A DNA stretch of 64,000 nt from Bradyrhizobium sp. WBOS07 (lineage in GTDB: Bacteria; Pseudomonadota; Alphaproteobacteria; Rhizobiales; Xanthobacteraceae). Made by a program: the position numbers and the translations under genes. Where the stretch lies: NCBI RefSeq assembly GCF_024585165.1, contig NZ_CP029008.1, forward strand, positions 434,001 through 498,000. The letters are read 5' to 3'. Shown here one piece after another: positions 1 through 8,052 of this stretch; the stretch's first letter is position 1; the number at the start of each line of letters is the position of its first letter. Below the pieces are notes generated by a model. The model ran no database searches. It saw nothing but the letters and a program-made list of their open reading frames with translations, and was not told the origin of the DNA.

Positions 1-610
1 ACTGATTGTAGACCGTGCGCTTGACGCCGGCGAGCGTCTCGATGCGCGGAAATTCGCTCATGAAGCGATGCAGATAGCGCTTCAGCTCGACCGCACTGTG
101 CCAGGGCTGGAAGGCGAAGGTGGTCTGCCACATGTACCAGAAATTGGACTCGAAGAATCCGGGCGACAGCCAGTCGGTGATGCGGCTGTTGCCGAGCGCC
201 TCTTCCGAGGCCTCGGTGAGCCGCAGCAGCTCCAGCCGGTCGCGCGCGGAAAAGCCCATATGCGAGACGTCGATCTTGAAGCGGTTGCGGTCGACCAGAC
301 GTGCCCTGGAGTGCGCCGGATTCTCCACGTTGAAGGCGATGGTCTCGTCGCGCACGCTGAGGCCGGGATGCTCGAGCGAGGGAATGCTCGAGAGCAGGTC
401 CCAGGTGCATTCGTAATGGTCGGTGGTGAGCATGCGCCCGCCGCGCAGCGAATAGGCGCCGTTCGCGAGCTGCGCGCCGTCGAGGCTGCCGCCGATCAGC
501 GGCTGCGCCTCGTAGATCACGATGTCGCGCCCCGGCAGCTGCGCATCGCGAACGAGGAACGCCGCGCCTGCGAGCGATCCAATGCCACCGCCGATGAAAT
601 ACGCCTTCAT
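1..610 (-). CDS. ohyA: Oleate hydratase (MCRA family), 3' part outside window
   Basis: This FAD-dependent family adds water to the cis-9 double bond of unsaturated fatty acids such as oleate. About 203 N-terminal codons are present; the gene runs off the left edge. The start ATG at 610 opens directly into a dinucleotide-binding segment (KAYFIGGGIGSLAGAAF, residues 2-18). It is followed by the family-typical stretches YEAQPLIGGSLDG, YSLRGGRMLTTDHYECTWDLL written here in pieces (residues about 55-75), and FWYMWQTTFAFQPWHSAVE near residue 165. The acyl-CoA synthetase upstream on the same strand fits a fatty-acid theme. The family call is based on these motifs and is firm; function in this organism is inferred. 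Confidence 0.88.
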   Translation of the reverse strand, partial: MKAYFIGGGIGSLAGAAFLVRDAQLPGRDIVIYEAQPLIGGSLDGAQLANGAYSLRGGRMLTTDHYECTWDLLSSIPSLEHPGLSVRDETIAFNVENPAHSRARLVDRNRFKIDVSHMGFSARDRLELLRLTEASEEALGNSRITDWLSPGFFESNFWYMWQTTFAFQPWHSAVELKRYLHRFMSEFPRIETLAGVKRTVYNQ

Positions 611-704
611 GACTTGCCTCGATTGCAGTTCGAATGTCGCGGCAAGATTGCACGGTGTGGCGGCACCCAAAGTTGCGCTGGATCAAGGGGGAGGCGAAGC
701 GCAA

Positions 705-2546
705 TCACGTCGACGTTATCGAGCTCGGCTTCTTCGCGTAGATGTGCTCGATCTCGTCCGCGAAGCGGCGCTCGATCGCGGGCCGCTTGTTCTTCAGCGT
801 CGGCGTGAGCAGGCCCGCCGCAATGGTCCACGGATCCAGTGTCCACCACACCGCGCGCGGCGTCGCGTAGGACGGATAGGCCTTCACGGCCGCGGCGATC
901 CTGGCCAGCAGCGCCGCCCGCTCCGCCGCGCCGCCTTGCTGGCCGCGCGCCGCCAGCCGTTCCTTCTCCTCGACCCAGGCCTTGGCATTCAGCACGACCA
1001 GAGCGGCGAGGAACGGCCGCTGCTCGCCGACCACCAGCGCCTGCTCGAACAAGGGATCGGCGAGGATCGCGGTCTCCAGATCCACCGGCGCGATCTTCTC
1101 GCCGGTGGAGGTGATCAGGATGTCCTTGATGCGGCCGGTGATGGTGATGCGCCCATCCTCGATGCGGGCCTGGTCGCCGGTGTGCAGCCAGCCGTCGATG
1201 TCCTTGGCGCGGCGCGTTTCCTCCGGCTTGTGCCAGTAGCCCAGCATCACGCTGGGGCCGCGCACCAGCAATTCGTCGTTCTCACCCAGCTTGACCTCGA
1301 CGCCGTCGAGGACGTGGCCGACCGAATGCGGATCGTTGTCGTCGGGAGTATTGACGGAGACCACCGGCGAGGTCTCCGTCATGCCGTAGCCCTGGAGCAC
1401 GTCGAGCCCGAGCGCGAGAAACAGGCCGATGACGGGCTCCGCGATCGGTGCGCCGCCGGAGACCGCGACGCGCAGGCGGCCACCGAGCTGCGCCAGCACC
1501 TTGTCGGCGACGAGGCGCTTGAGCAGCGGCCAAGCCAGCCGGTCCAGCAGCGACGGTACGTCATGCCGCTGCCGCGCATCGAAGCGCCGCCCGCCGACGG
1601 CGATGGTAAGGTCGAGCAGCGTGCGTTCGATCCAGCCCGCCGATGCGCGATGCTGCAGGATCAGCGCGTAGATCCGTTCGTAGATCCGCGGCACCGAGAC
1701 CAGCACCGTCGGCCGTACATGCTGCAGATCCTCCGAGAGCTGCGGCACTGAGCGTGCATAGGCGACACAGGCGCCGATCGCGATCGGGTAGTAATAGCCG
1801 CCGGTGCGCTCGAACGTGTGCGAGAGCGGCAGGAAGGACAGGAAGACGTCGTGCGGCTCGGCTTTGACGCGGCGCGCGATCGCCTTCACGTTGGCGACCA
1901 CGTTGCCATGCGACAGCATCACGCCCTTCGGCCGCCCCGTGGTCCCCGAAGTGTAGACGATCGCAGCGAGATCGTCCGGCTCGATCGCGACATCGGGCAG
2001 CGGCGCGGTCGCGCCAGGTGCTTGCGCCAGCCAGTGGTCGAGCCCGACGATGCGCGCATCCGGCGTGATGAGCCCGCCTGCATCCGCGCAGACGACGCGC
2101 TTGAGATGGTCGAGCGGCTGGCCGGTCGCCACGATCGCCTGCCAGCGCTCCAGCGTATCGATGAACAGGACCAGCGCGCCGGAATCGGCGAGGACGTAGG
2201 CGATGCTGTCGGGATTGTCGACGGCGTGCATCGGCACCGGCACCAGGCCACGCGACAGCGCCGCCTGGTCCATGGCGATATGCGCGACACCGTTCGGCAT
2301 CAGGATGGCGATACGCTCGCCCGGCGCGAGCGCCTCCGCGGCGAGCGCCCGCCGCCACAGCTCGAATTCCGCATCGATCTCGCGCCAGGACTGGCTGACC
2401 CAGCGCTGGGCGGCCGCGTCGAAATGACGATAGGCCTCCGCCGCCGGCGTCGCCTTGACGCGCCAGCGCAGCAGCTGCGGCAACGTCCTGATCTCGGCAA
2501 GGCCGCCCGGTTGACCCGCCGGCCCCGGCATAGCGCTCTCTTGCAT
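705..2546 (-). CDS. AMP-dependent long-chain acyl-CoA synthetase
   Basis: Activates long-chain fatty acids to acyl-CoA through an acyl-adenylate. The ANL-superfamily signature YTSGTTGRPKG lies near residue 200. Later come GYGMTETSPVVS, a HTGDQARIEDGRITITGR segment and a C-terminal domain with KDILITSTGEKIAP, the expected order for FadD15/long-chain synthetases of about 600 residues. The reading frame is open to a TTG at 2591; ATG 2564 and ATG 2546 are alternatives. I chose 2546 because CGGGAA sits about 8 nt upstream, but the start is uncertain. It lies 95 nt upstream of the oleate hydratase on the same strand, so co-transcription is possible. Confidence 0.88.
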   Translation of the reverse strand: MQESAMPGPAGQPGGLAEIRTLPQLLRWRVKATPAAEAYRHFDAAAQRWVSQSWREIDAEFELWRRALAAEALAPGERIAILMPNGVAHIAMDQAALSRGLVPVPMHAVDNPDSIAYVLADSGALVLFIDTLERWQAIVATGQPLDHLKRVVCADAGGLITPDARIVGLDHWLAQAPGATAPLPDVAIEPDDLAAIVYTSGTTGRPKGVMLSHGNVVANVKAIARRVKAEPHDVFLSFLPLSHTFERTGGYYYPIAIGACVAYARSVPQLSEDLQHVRPTVLVSVPRIYERIYALILQHRASAGWIERTLLDLTIAVGGRRFDARQRHDVPSLLDRLAWPLLKRLVADKVLAQLGGRLRVAVSGGAPIAEPVIGLFLALGLDVLQGYGMTETSPVVSVNTPDDNDPHSVGHVLDGVEVKLGENDELLVRGPSVMLGYWHKPEETRRAKDIDGWLHTGDQARIEDGRITITGRIKDILITSTGEKIAPVDLETAILADPLFEQALVVGEQRPFLAALVVLNAKAWVEEKERLAARGQQGGAAERAALLARIAAAVKAYPSYATPRAVWWTLDPWTIAAGLLTPTLKNKRPAIERRFADEIEHIYAKKPSSITST

Positions 2547-2829
2547 CGCATCGATTCCCGACATGTGGTGCTTCGATACTAGACCGGCCAATCCTCGCCG
2601 CTTTGATCCTCAGCAAGGCGGCCATGCGTTGGAGCGGCTCATGACGCGCGACCGACTGCTTCTGCGGCCCTCGGATGTCGAGGACTGAGATGATCGCATC
2701 GAATCGTCGCAGCGTGAGATGGGGCAATACTAAGGCAGAGAGGGCGCGACAATCGATCGCGCAACGTTGTCTCGTTCACGAACGTTAACGTACGTTCATC
2801 GGAACCAGTGTCTGCGTCGTTTCGACGCC

Positions 2830-2854
2830 GGAACGCGGCGTGCGCACGCCCGTT
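2830..2854 (+). promoter_or_regulatory. EcfG-type general stress promoter
   Basis: GGAAC (2830-2834), exactly 16 nt, then CGTT (2851-2854). This is the GGAAC-N16/17-CGTT pattern known for the alphaproteobacterial general-stress sigma factor EcfG. It lies 30 nt before the ATG of the small secreted protein at 2884. Confidence 0.7.
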
Positions 2855-2883
2855 GTGTCACGACATTCAACTGGAGTGATGAC

Positions 2884-3192
2884 ATGAAGTATCTCATTGT
2901 CGCGATGGCGGTCGGAGCTGCGGCGCTTGCCGGTGGATCGGCGGCGAACGCGGCCGGCAGTTCGAGCGCCAAGCAGGGCGTGCAGGAAAGTCAGACCACC
3001 GACATCAGCGCGCACCGCAGGCACCATCGCTGGCATGGCCACCATCATCATTGGCGGCACAGCCACTACCGGCCGTACTACCAAAGCTACGGCTATTACC
3101 CGCGCCATCACGGCTATTACGGCGGCGGGCCGTACGGATATTATCGCGGCGGCCCCGGCGTGACGTTCAGCTTCGGCGGCGGACGCTGGTGA
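2884..3192 (+). CDS. Small secreted His/Tyr/Gly-rich protein
   Basis: A 102-residue protein of unknown function. Residues 1-23 form a signal peptide (MKYLIVAMAVGAAALAGG, cleavage likely after AANA). The mature part is extremely rich in His, Tyr, Arg and Gly, with runs such as HRRHHRWHGHHHHWRH and repeated YYPRHHGYYGG-like units. Such composition suggests metal binding or a surface/periplasmic role, but nothing identifies a reaction. GGAG lies 8 nt before the ATG, an EcfG-type promoter precedes it, and a strong terminator follows directly. It is thus a monocistronic, probably stress-induced gene. Upstream, 2790-2820 contains an unexplained GAACGT/ACGTTC inverted repeat. Confidence 0.8.
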   Translation: MKYLIVAMAVGAAALAGGSAANAAGSSSAKQGVQESQTTDISAHRRHHRWHGHHHHWRHSHYRPYYQSYGYYPRHHGYYGGGPYGYYRGGPGVTFSFGGGRW

Positions 3193-3198
3193 GACAGG

Positions 3199-3229
3199 AG
3201 GCCCGCAGCAATGCGGGCCTCTCTCTTTT
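3199..3229 (+). terminator. Rho-independent terminator
   Basis: A perfect 9-bp stem (AGGCCCGCA / TGCGGGCCT) with loop GCAA, followed by CTCTCTTTT, 6 nt after the stop of the His/Tyr-rich gene. It ends that single-gene transcript. Confidence 0.85.
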
Positions 3230-3250
3230 CATGCCCGGATGATCCCGGCT

Positions 3251-4531
3251 TTATTCTCGCAGAATGTTCCCGGCGGTCTCCAGGCCGCTCGCCAGCGCCG
3301 CTTCGACCGTGCCCATGTCGGGCCCGCGATAGAGCGCCTCACCGGAGAACAGCACCCTCCCATCGGCGCGCGCCAGCATCGCCTGCGCCGCGCGCGTGCG
3401 CGGTGTCGCCCAGGAATAGGCGCCGCGGGCAAAGCGATCGTGCGCCCAGTTGGTGGCCGCCGCCGCCACGAGCTCGCCCGCGACGTCCTCGCGCGGCAGC
3501 CTGAAGATGGCGGCGAGCGAATCGAGTCCGGCCTCGATCAGTCCTTGCGAATCGAGGCCGTCCAGTTCCGCGGTGCGCGGGCCGCCGAACCAGCCGGTGA
3601 GTATCGCATGCCGGCTCGGATATTGCGTCCACCACACCGGGATCCTCTCGTCTGACAGCAGGAAGGTCATGCCTGCGAGATCCCGTTGCCGCTCGCGCCA
3701 CCATGGCCGCGCGAAGCGAAGCAGGATCTTGATGACATTGCCGAAGCCGATGTCGTTGGTGGCGGCAAGCTTCGCACGCGCGCTCGCCGGCAGGGCGATC
3801 TCGCGCAGCAAGGGCAGCGGCACCGTGAGGATCACCCGGTCGCAGCCATGTCCCTGGCCGCCGGCGCAGCGAACGACAACCTCGCGACCGCCCTCCTCGA
3901 TCGCCGTCACCACGCAGCCGAGACGGATGGCGACGCCGTGCCTGCGGCAGTCAGCCGCCAGGAAATCGACCAGCCCGCCATAGCCGCCGTCGATGCGCGC
4001 CTGCGGAGCATGCCCGCCATCCATCCATTCCTCGCGCAGCGCCAGGGTCGAGGCGCGCTCGGGGTCGGCCGCGTCGTAGCCCTCGACCATCCGCTCGATC
4101 GAATGGCGCATCGGCGCATAATCGTCCCCGGCAAAATGCCGGCGCAGGAATTCGGCAACGGGGAGATCGTCCTGCAAATCCCTCAGCACGGCTTGCAGCT
4201 CGGCCTCGTGGGCGTCGTCCTGCCGCTCGCGCGAGAGCGTCGTCCCGTCGAAGCTCCACTGCTCGCCTTCGATCGCCTGAAGCGACAGCCCGGCCTCGCG
4301 CAGCAGTCGACGCGTAAGCGGTGCCTCGCCATGGACGAATTCGGCGCCGCCCTCGGCGGCATAGCCGAACTCCGAGGCCGGCAGCGGGTGGATGCGGCCG
4401 CCGCAGCGCGTGCGCGCTTCCAGCACCGTCACCTTGCGGCCGGCCCGCGCCAGCTCGCGCGCCGCCATCAGGCCCGCGGCACCGGCGCCGACGATGACGA
4501 TGTGCTTGGACGTATCGGACATGGCCGGCAT
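3251..4531 (-). CDS. FAD-dependent amine oxidase (MAO-like)
   Basis: Flavin monoamine-oxidase-like enzyme of about 426 residues. The N-terminus carries the FAD motif VGAGAAGLMAARELARAG followed by VLEARTRCGGRI. The C-terminus has the matching flavin-contact segment LFSGEALYRGPDMGTVEAAL. The substrate cannot be told from sequence. The ATG at 4531 overlaps the stop of the upstream reductase gene (TGATG); a second ATG at 4522 is also possible. The overlap suggests translational coupling with that gene. Confidence 0.85.
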   Translation of the reverse strand: MPAMSDTSKHIVIVGAGAAGLMAARELARAGRKVTVLEARTRCGGRIHPLPASEFGYAAEGGAEFVHGEAPLTRRLLREAGLSLQAIEGEQWSFDGTTLSRERQDDAHEAELQAVLRDLQDDLPVAEFLRRHFAGDDYAPMRHSIERMVEGYDAADPERASTLALREEWMDGGHAPQARIDGGYGGLVDFLAADCRRHGVAIRLGCVVTAIEEGGREVVVRCAGGQGHGCDRVILTVPLPLLREIALPASARAKLAATNDIGFGNVIKILLRFARPWWRERQRDLAGMTFLLSDERIPVWWTQYPSRHAILTGWFGGPRTAELDGLDSQGLIEAGLDSLAAIFRLPREDVAGELVAAAATNWAHDRFARGAYSWATPRTRAAQAMLARADGRVLFSGEALYRGPDMGTVEAALASGLETAGNILRE

Positions 4532-5241
4532 CACCGGCCTGCGGCCGGCGGATCGTTCCTGATCAGGTAGCGCAGCAGCAGGACCCCGCCGCCTAGCTCG
4601 CGCATGCTCTCCAGCGTCATCGCCGCGATCGGCGCACGCTTGTCGCTGTCAGCTTCCGTCGAGGAGAATACGAAGGGCGCGCCGGTGGCGCCGTCGATTG
4701 CGGGACTGAGGATCAGGTTGAATTCGTCGATCAGGCCGGCACGCAGGAACGCGCCATTGGCAACGCCGCCGCCCTCGACCAGGGGACGCTTCACGCCGAG
4801 CTCGCGGTGGAGGATGTCCAGCACCAGCGCCAGGTCGATTTCCGACTTGCCGGCGAAGATATAGGACACGCCCTCGCCGCGCAGCCCTGCGAGATGCGAA
4901 TCCGGCACGCTCTCGGTCAGCACGACGACGATCGGGTCGCCGCCGATGTCCGAGCGGCCCCAGCCGATCTTGCCCTGCGCATCGAGCACGACGCCATAGG
5001 CTTTCGCGTCGCGCCGAGCGAACCAGTTTTGGCGCGGAAATGTCTCGCGCGTCTCGGTCGGGTACGGCTTGCCCTTGGCGAACTCCGACCCGGTGACGCG
5101 GCCGATGACCCAGGCATCGCCGCCGAGCTCCTCATGGATCGTCTCGAACCAGTCGGTGCCCGCGCCCTTCGGACGCCAGCGGCTGGGATGGGTGCGGCCG
5201 TCCAGGCTGGAGTGCATCAGACAGATCACGTAGGGCTTCAT
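4531..5241 (-). CDS. RibD/DHFR-fold reductase family protein
   Basis: 236 residues of the RibD C-terminal/dihydrofolate-reductase-like family, NADPH-dependent reductases often found outside riboflavin operons. Supporting segments are the N-terminal KPYVICLMHSSLDGR, the central VLTESVPDSHLAGLRGEG, and the signature EGGGVANGAFLRAGLIDE followed by LILSPAIDG. No deaminase domain is attached, so this is not a full RibD. Its stop overlaps the start of the amine oxidase. No riboflavin genes are nearby, so the natural substrate is unknown. Confidence 0.8.
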   Translation of the reverse strand: MKPYVICLMHSSLDGRTHPSRWRPKGAGTDWFETIHEELGGDAWVIGRVTGSEFAKGKPYPTETRETFPRQNWFARRDAKAYGVVLDAQGKIGWGRSDIGGDPIVVVLTESVPDSHLAGLRGEGVSYIFAGKSEIDLALVLDILHRELGVKRPLVEGGGVANGAFLRAGLIDEFNLILSPAIDGATGAPFVFSSTEADSDKRAPIAAMTLESMRELGGGVLLLRYLIRNDPPAAGR

Positions 5242-5262
5242 GCAACTCTCCGGAAATGCGTT

Positions 5263-5949
5263 TTACACCGTGGGCCGGTCGCCCTTGTCATCGCCCTTGT
5301 CTTCGCCTTTGGCGCGATCGCTAACGATCGTTGCGAGCGGATTGGGCTCTGGCAGCGCGACCAGCTGCAGCGTGTTGGTGTCGCGATGATTGAACGGCGC
5401 GCCGCGCACGAACAACTCGGTCTGGATCAGATAGGTCCAGCTGCCGTCGTCGTTGAAGGTGATGTCGCAGCGATAGGAATCGGTGCGGAACGCCTGTTCC
5501 AGGAAATCGGTCGAGCATATGCCATAAGCGGTGTCGCCGCGCCTGGCGGTGACCGAGATGGTCTTGTCGCCGGCTGCGGCCTTGCCCGAGGCCAGCAGCA
5601 CCTGCCCGCGCGGAATCGCCAGCGTCTGCATGATCAGCCCGGTCGCGGGCTCCCACAGCCAATAGCCGACCTGGTCGTGGAAGGTGATGTCTTCCTCGGG
5701 CGTGTTGATGTGGATGTGATAGCGCAGCCCGTAGAGCAGCTGCGGGCCATTCGCCTGCGGATCGATCGGGTCCATGCGGATGCGCTCGATGAAGGTCCGT
5801 CGTTCCGGCCCGTCCGCCTTCGGATTGATGTCGATGCCCTTGTCCGCCTGCCAACGGCCGGCGAGGCGGCGCAGCGGACCGAGATTGGCAAGGCCGTCCG
5901 GCGAGACGTCTTCCGGCTCGGTGAAGATGTCGGCGGGAATGGGAAGCAT
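5263..5949 (-). CDS. Nitrobindin-like/heme-binding beta-barrel (FABP-like) protein
   Basis: About 228 residues. The pattern LRRLAGRWQADKG ... LLYGLRYHIHI ... FHDQVGYWLWEPATGLIMQTLAIPRG ... ISVTARRGDTAYGI matches the THAP4/nitrobindin-type heme-binding beta-barrel family. I infer the family from this layout; heme or lipid binding is not shown. The frame is open to 6015, but ATG 5949 is preceded by GAGG at a good distance and starts right before the conserved part. A low-complexity KGEDKGDDKGD tail ends the protein. It lies 21 nt upstream of the RibD-like gene on the same strand, a likely three-gene operon with the amine oxidase. Confidence 0.7.
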   Translation of the reverse strand: MLPIPADIFTEPEDVSPDGLANLGPLRRLAGRWQADKGIDINPKADGPERRTFIERIRMDPIDPQANGPQLLYGLRYHIHINTPEEDITFHDQVGYWLWEPATGLIMQTLAIPRGQVLLASGKAAAGDKTISVTARRGDTAYGICSTDFLEQAFRTDSYRCDITFNDDGSWTYLIQTELFVRGAPFNHRDTNTLQLVALPEPNPLATIVSDRAKGEDKGDDKGDRPTV

Positions 5950-6243
5950 GAACGTCCTCGCGGCAGGTTGCGGGAACAGCCATAGCATGGCGGCGCGAAC
6001 CTGGCGTGTGCTCACGCCTCACAATCGCGAATGGACATCGGCGTTGCGCGCGGGGCGATCGCCGGGCTTTTGAGGAAGACCGTGCATTGCCTGTCGCGGT
6101 AGCGTTCTCGGACAATACGACGGATGGCCTGCCTCAGGCGGAACGGTGCCGAACCTGTTCGTTCAACTGGTCACGCGCTGACGGTCGATGCGTCGATCTC
6201 GCCAGGCGCGCGACATCGCTTCCGATGTCGGCGACAGCCGTTC

Positions 6244-6504
6244 TCAAGCCGCTTCCGACAGCGATTTCGCGCGCTGCTCGAGCATGGCGATCGTGGCGAC
6301 CAGATTGTCCCGCCGCGCGCGAAGGTTAAGCGCGAGCAGCGGATAGGTCGGCTGCTGCGCGTCAAACACCCCGGCTTTGGCCTCCACTTCGAGAATATCC
6401 GTATTCAAGAGCCGAACGCGCCACCACAGATCGGCGATCAACGCATCGAGCCGGAGCTCGCCGGCAGTATCAGTACGGGACACTTCTTGCATCGCTTGCC
6501 TCAA
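6244..6504 (-). CDS. Small hypothetical protein
   Basis: 86 residues, soluble and mainly helical by composition (LDALIADLWWRVRLL, DNLVATIAMLEQRAKSL). I do not recognise a family. The reading frame has normal alphaproteobacterial codon use and sits alone, divergent from the ECF sigma gene 175 nt away. A GC-rich hairpin (stem CGGGCCTC/GAGGCCCG, 6512-6533) lies in its 5' leader. It could be real or chance; moderate confidence only. Confidence 0.45.
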   Translation of the reverse strand: MRQAMQEVSRTDTAGELRLDALIADLWWRVRLLNTDILEVEAKAGVFDAQQPTYPLLALNLRARRDNLVATIAMLEQRAKSLSEAA

Positions 6505-6622
6505 CCTGAAACGGGCCTCTCCGCCGAGGCCCGGCTTTGGTCAGGACTGAGCAAGCAGAGTGCCAAAGCCGACGGCCACGTCCGCTGACCTTCCGGAACT
6601 CGCAAGAATCCCTGTTCCGCAG

Positions 6623-6648
6623 TGATCCGGCGGCCGGCCCCGGTCGTT
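6623..6648 (+). promoter_or_regulatory. TGATCC-N16-CGTT promoter of the ECF sigma gene
   Basis: TGATCC (6623-6628), 16 nt, CGTT (6645-6648), 31 nt before the ATG at 6680. The same elements with identical spacing occur at three other transcription units in the next 4 kb. TGATCC is the known -35 element of RpoE/ChrR-type sigma factors in Rhodobacter, so this is probably an autoregulatory promoter. Confidence 0.65.
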
Positions 6649-6679
6649 TTCAGCCCAAGAGGTCGCTTGTCGAGGCGCT

Positions 6680-7336
6680 ATGATCGCTGCTATCCGGGCT
6701 TTGAATGTGCCAATCCGGGCTGAGGCTGGTTTTCCCCGGAGGGTTGCGGGGCGGCTGTCGATTGGTGCGAGCAAAGGGCCGAAGACAAAGGTGGATTGGG
6801 CTGATTTGATCGGACGCGTCGCCTCTGACGGCGACCGGGAGGCTTTCAAGCGGCTGTTCGAGCATTTCGCGCCCCGCATCAAGGGGCTGATGCTCAAAGC
6901 CGGCTGCAGCCCCGACGAGGCGGAAGAGATCGCCCAAAACAGCATGATCGCCGTATGGCGGAAGGCGCACCAGTTCGACCCTGCGACAGCCGGCGCGCCG
7001 GCCTGGATTTTCACGATCGCGCGCAATCTGCGGATCGATTTGTTCCGCCGCCGGGCCCGGCTCGACCGCCTGGAAGCCGGATCTGAGCTGCCTGATGCAG
7101 CGGATCAAGCCGAACCGGCCGATATCCTGATTTCGCGCGGGCAGGAAGCCGCACGGATCGCATCAGCCATCAAGCAACTCTCGGCGGAGCAATCCACGGT
7201 GGTGAAGCTATCGTTCATCGAGGAAAGACCGCATCCGGAAATCGCGAGCGCGCTCGGGATTCCGCTCGGGACGGTCAAGTCACGGATCAGGCTGGCGATG
7301 AACCGGTTACGCGACATTTTGGACGAAGAAGCATGA
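6680..7336 (+). CDS. rpoE: ECF RNA polymerase sigma factor, RpoE/ECF11-like
   Basis: 218-residue ECF sigma factor. Region 2 runs from about residue 52 (REAFKRLFEHFAPRIKGLMLKAG) through EEIAQNSMIAVWRKAHQFD and PAWIFTIARNLRIDLFRRR. Region 4 is near residues 160-210 (QLSAEQSTVVKLSFIEE, HPEIASALGIPLGTVKSRIRLAM). Its stop overlaps the start of a ChrR anti-sigma gene (ATGA), the diagnostic arrangement for the singlet-oxygen-responsive RpoE-ChrR pair. Start ATG 6680 has GAGG 5 nt upstream; residues 1-38 precede the conserved core, so a later start cannot be excluded. Recruits RNA polymerase to TGATCC-type promoters when ChrR releases it (family knowledge). Confidence 0.9.
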   Translation: MIAAIRALNVPIRAEAGFPRRVAGRLSIGASKGPKTKVDWADLIGRVASDGDREAFKRLFEHFAPRIKGLMLKAGCSPDEAEEIAQNSMIAVWRKAHQFDPATAGAPAWIFTIARNLRIDLFRRRARLDRLEAGSELPDAADQAEPADILISRGQEAARIASAIKQLSAEQSTVVKLSFIEERPHPEIASALGIPLGTVKSRIRLAMNRLRDILDEEA

Positions 7337-7974
7337 CGATCAGCCATCATCCGCCGGAAGATCTTCTGGCCGATTTCGCGGCCGGCAGGCTGGAAGAGGC
7401 CCATCACCTGGTCGTCGGGGTGCACGTGGCAGGCTGCGCGCGCTGCGCCCGCTTCGTGCAGGCCATCGAGCAGCTCGCGGGCGCCGCGCTGGAGGATGTC
7501 GAGCCGGTGCCCACCGCACCGGATGCGTTCGATCGCGTGATGTCGCGAATTCACGACGCTCCGGCACATACAGCCGCGGCGCCCCTCACGTCCGACACGG
7601 ATGATGATATTCCGCCGGCACTGCGAAAATATCGCATCGGCAAGCGCAGGCGTGTCGCGCCGGGTCTCAGCCTGCGCCCGATCGAGCTGTCCGGCTCAGG
7701 CACGGCCCGTGCTTTCCTGCTTCGGTCAGCGCCAGGCTCGCGCATGCTCGAACACACCCACACCGGCACCGAGTTGACGCTCGTGCTCGAGGGCAGCTTC
7801 AGCCATGAGGGCGGACGCTTTGGCCCTGGGGATTTCGACTACGGCGACGACGAGATCGATCATCGTCCCATCGTCGGCACCGAAGGCCCCTGCCTCTGCC
7901 TGGTCGCGATGACCGGCGACCTGCGCATGAACGGCTTGCTCGGCCGACTGATTGGGCCCTTCGTGCGTCTGTAA
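7333..7974 (+). CDS. chrR: ChrR-type zinc anti-sigma factor with cupin domain
   Basis: 213-residue partner that holds the ECF sigma factor inactive. The N-terminal zinc anti-sigma domain shows His6, His31, Cys35 and Cys38 (HVAGCARC), the same positions as the zinc ligands known for Rhodobacter sphaeroides ChrR. The C-terminal cupin (residues about 110-205) carries the second metal set EHTHTGTE followed by a later DHRP histidine, the part needed to respond to singlet oxygen in that system. Translationally coupled to the sigma gene by a 4-nt overlap. Family assignment is secure; the signal sensed here is inferred. Confidence 0.92.
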   Translation: MTISHHPPEDLLADFAAGRLEEAHHLVVGVHVAGCARCARFVQAIEQLAGAALEDVEPVPTAPDAFDRVMSRIHDAPAHTAAAPLTSDTDDDIPPALRKYRIGKRRRVAPGLSLRPIELSGSGTARAFLLRSAPGSRMLEHTHTGTELTLVLEGSFSHEGGRFGPGDFDYGDDEIDHRPIVGTEGPCLCLVAMTGDLRMNGLLGRLIGPFVRL

Positions 7975-7999
7975 CCTGCCTCGCCCTTCTCCCGCCGGG

Positions 8000-8025
8000 T
8001 GATCCGCGCCTGCGCCCGGAGCGTT
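8000..8025 (+). promoter_or_regulatory. TGATCC-N16-CGTT promoter of the second sigma gene
   Basis: TGATCC (8000-8005), 16 nt, CGTT (8022-8025), 28 nt before ATG 8053. It matches the promoter of the first sigma gene in both boxes and spacing, suggesting the second sigma factor is made under control of the first. Confidence 0.65.
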
Positions 8026-8038
8026 TCGTAGGAAACGC
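8021..8038 (+). other. Perfect hairpin over the -10 region
   Basis: GCGTTTC, 4-nt loop GTAG, GAAACGC: a perfect 7-bp inverted repeat overlapping the CGTT element and ending 14 nt before the start codon. It could be a regulator site or a 5'-leader hairpin close to the ribosome-binding site. Confidence 0.45.
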
Positions 8039-8052
8039 AAGGGAGACAGGAC

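Noticed and set aside
6588-6616. EcfG promoter upstream of the first sigma gene (GGAAC ... GTTCC)
   Set aside because: Spacing is 14 nt and the second box is not CGTT; the TGATCC site fits better.
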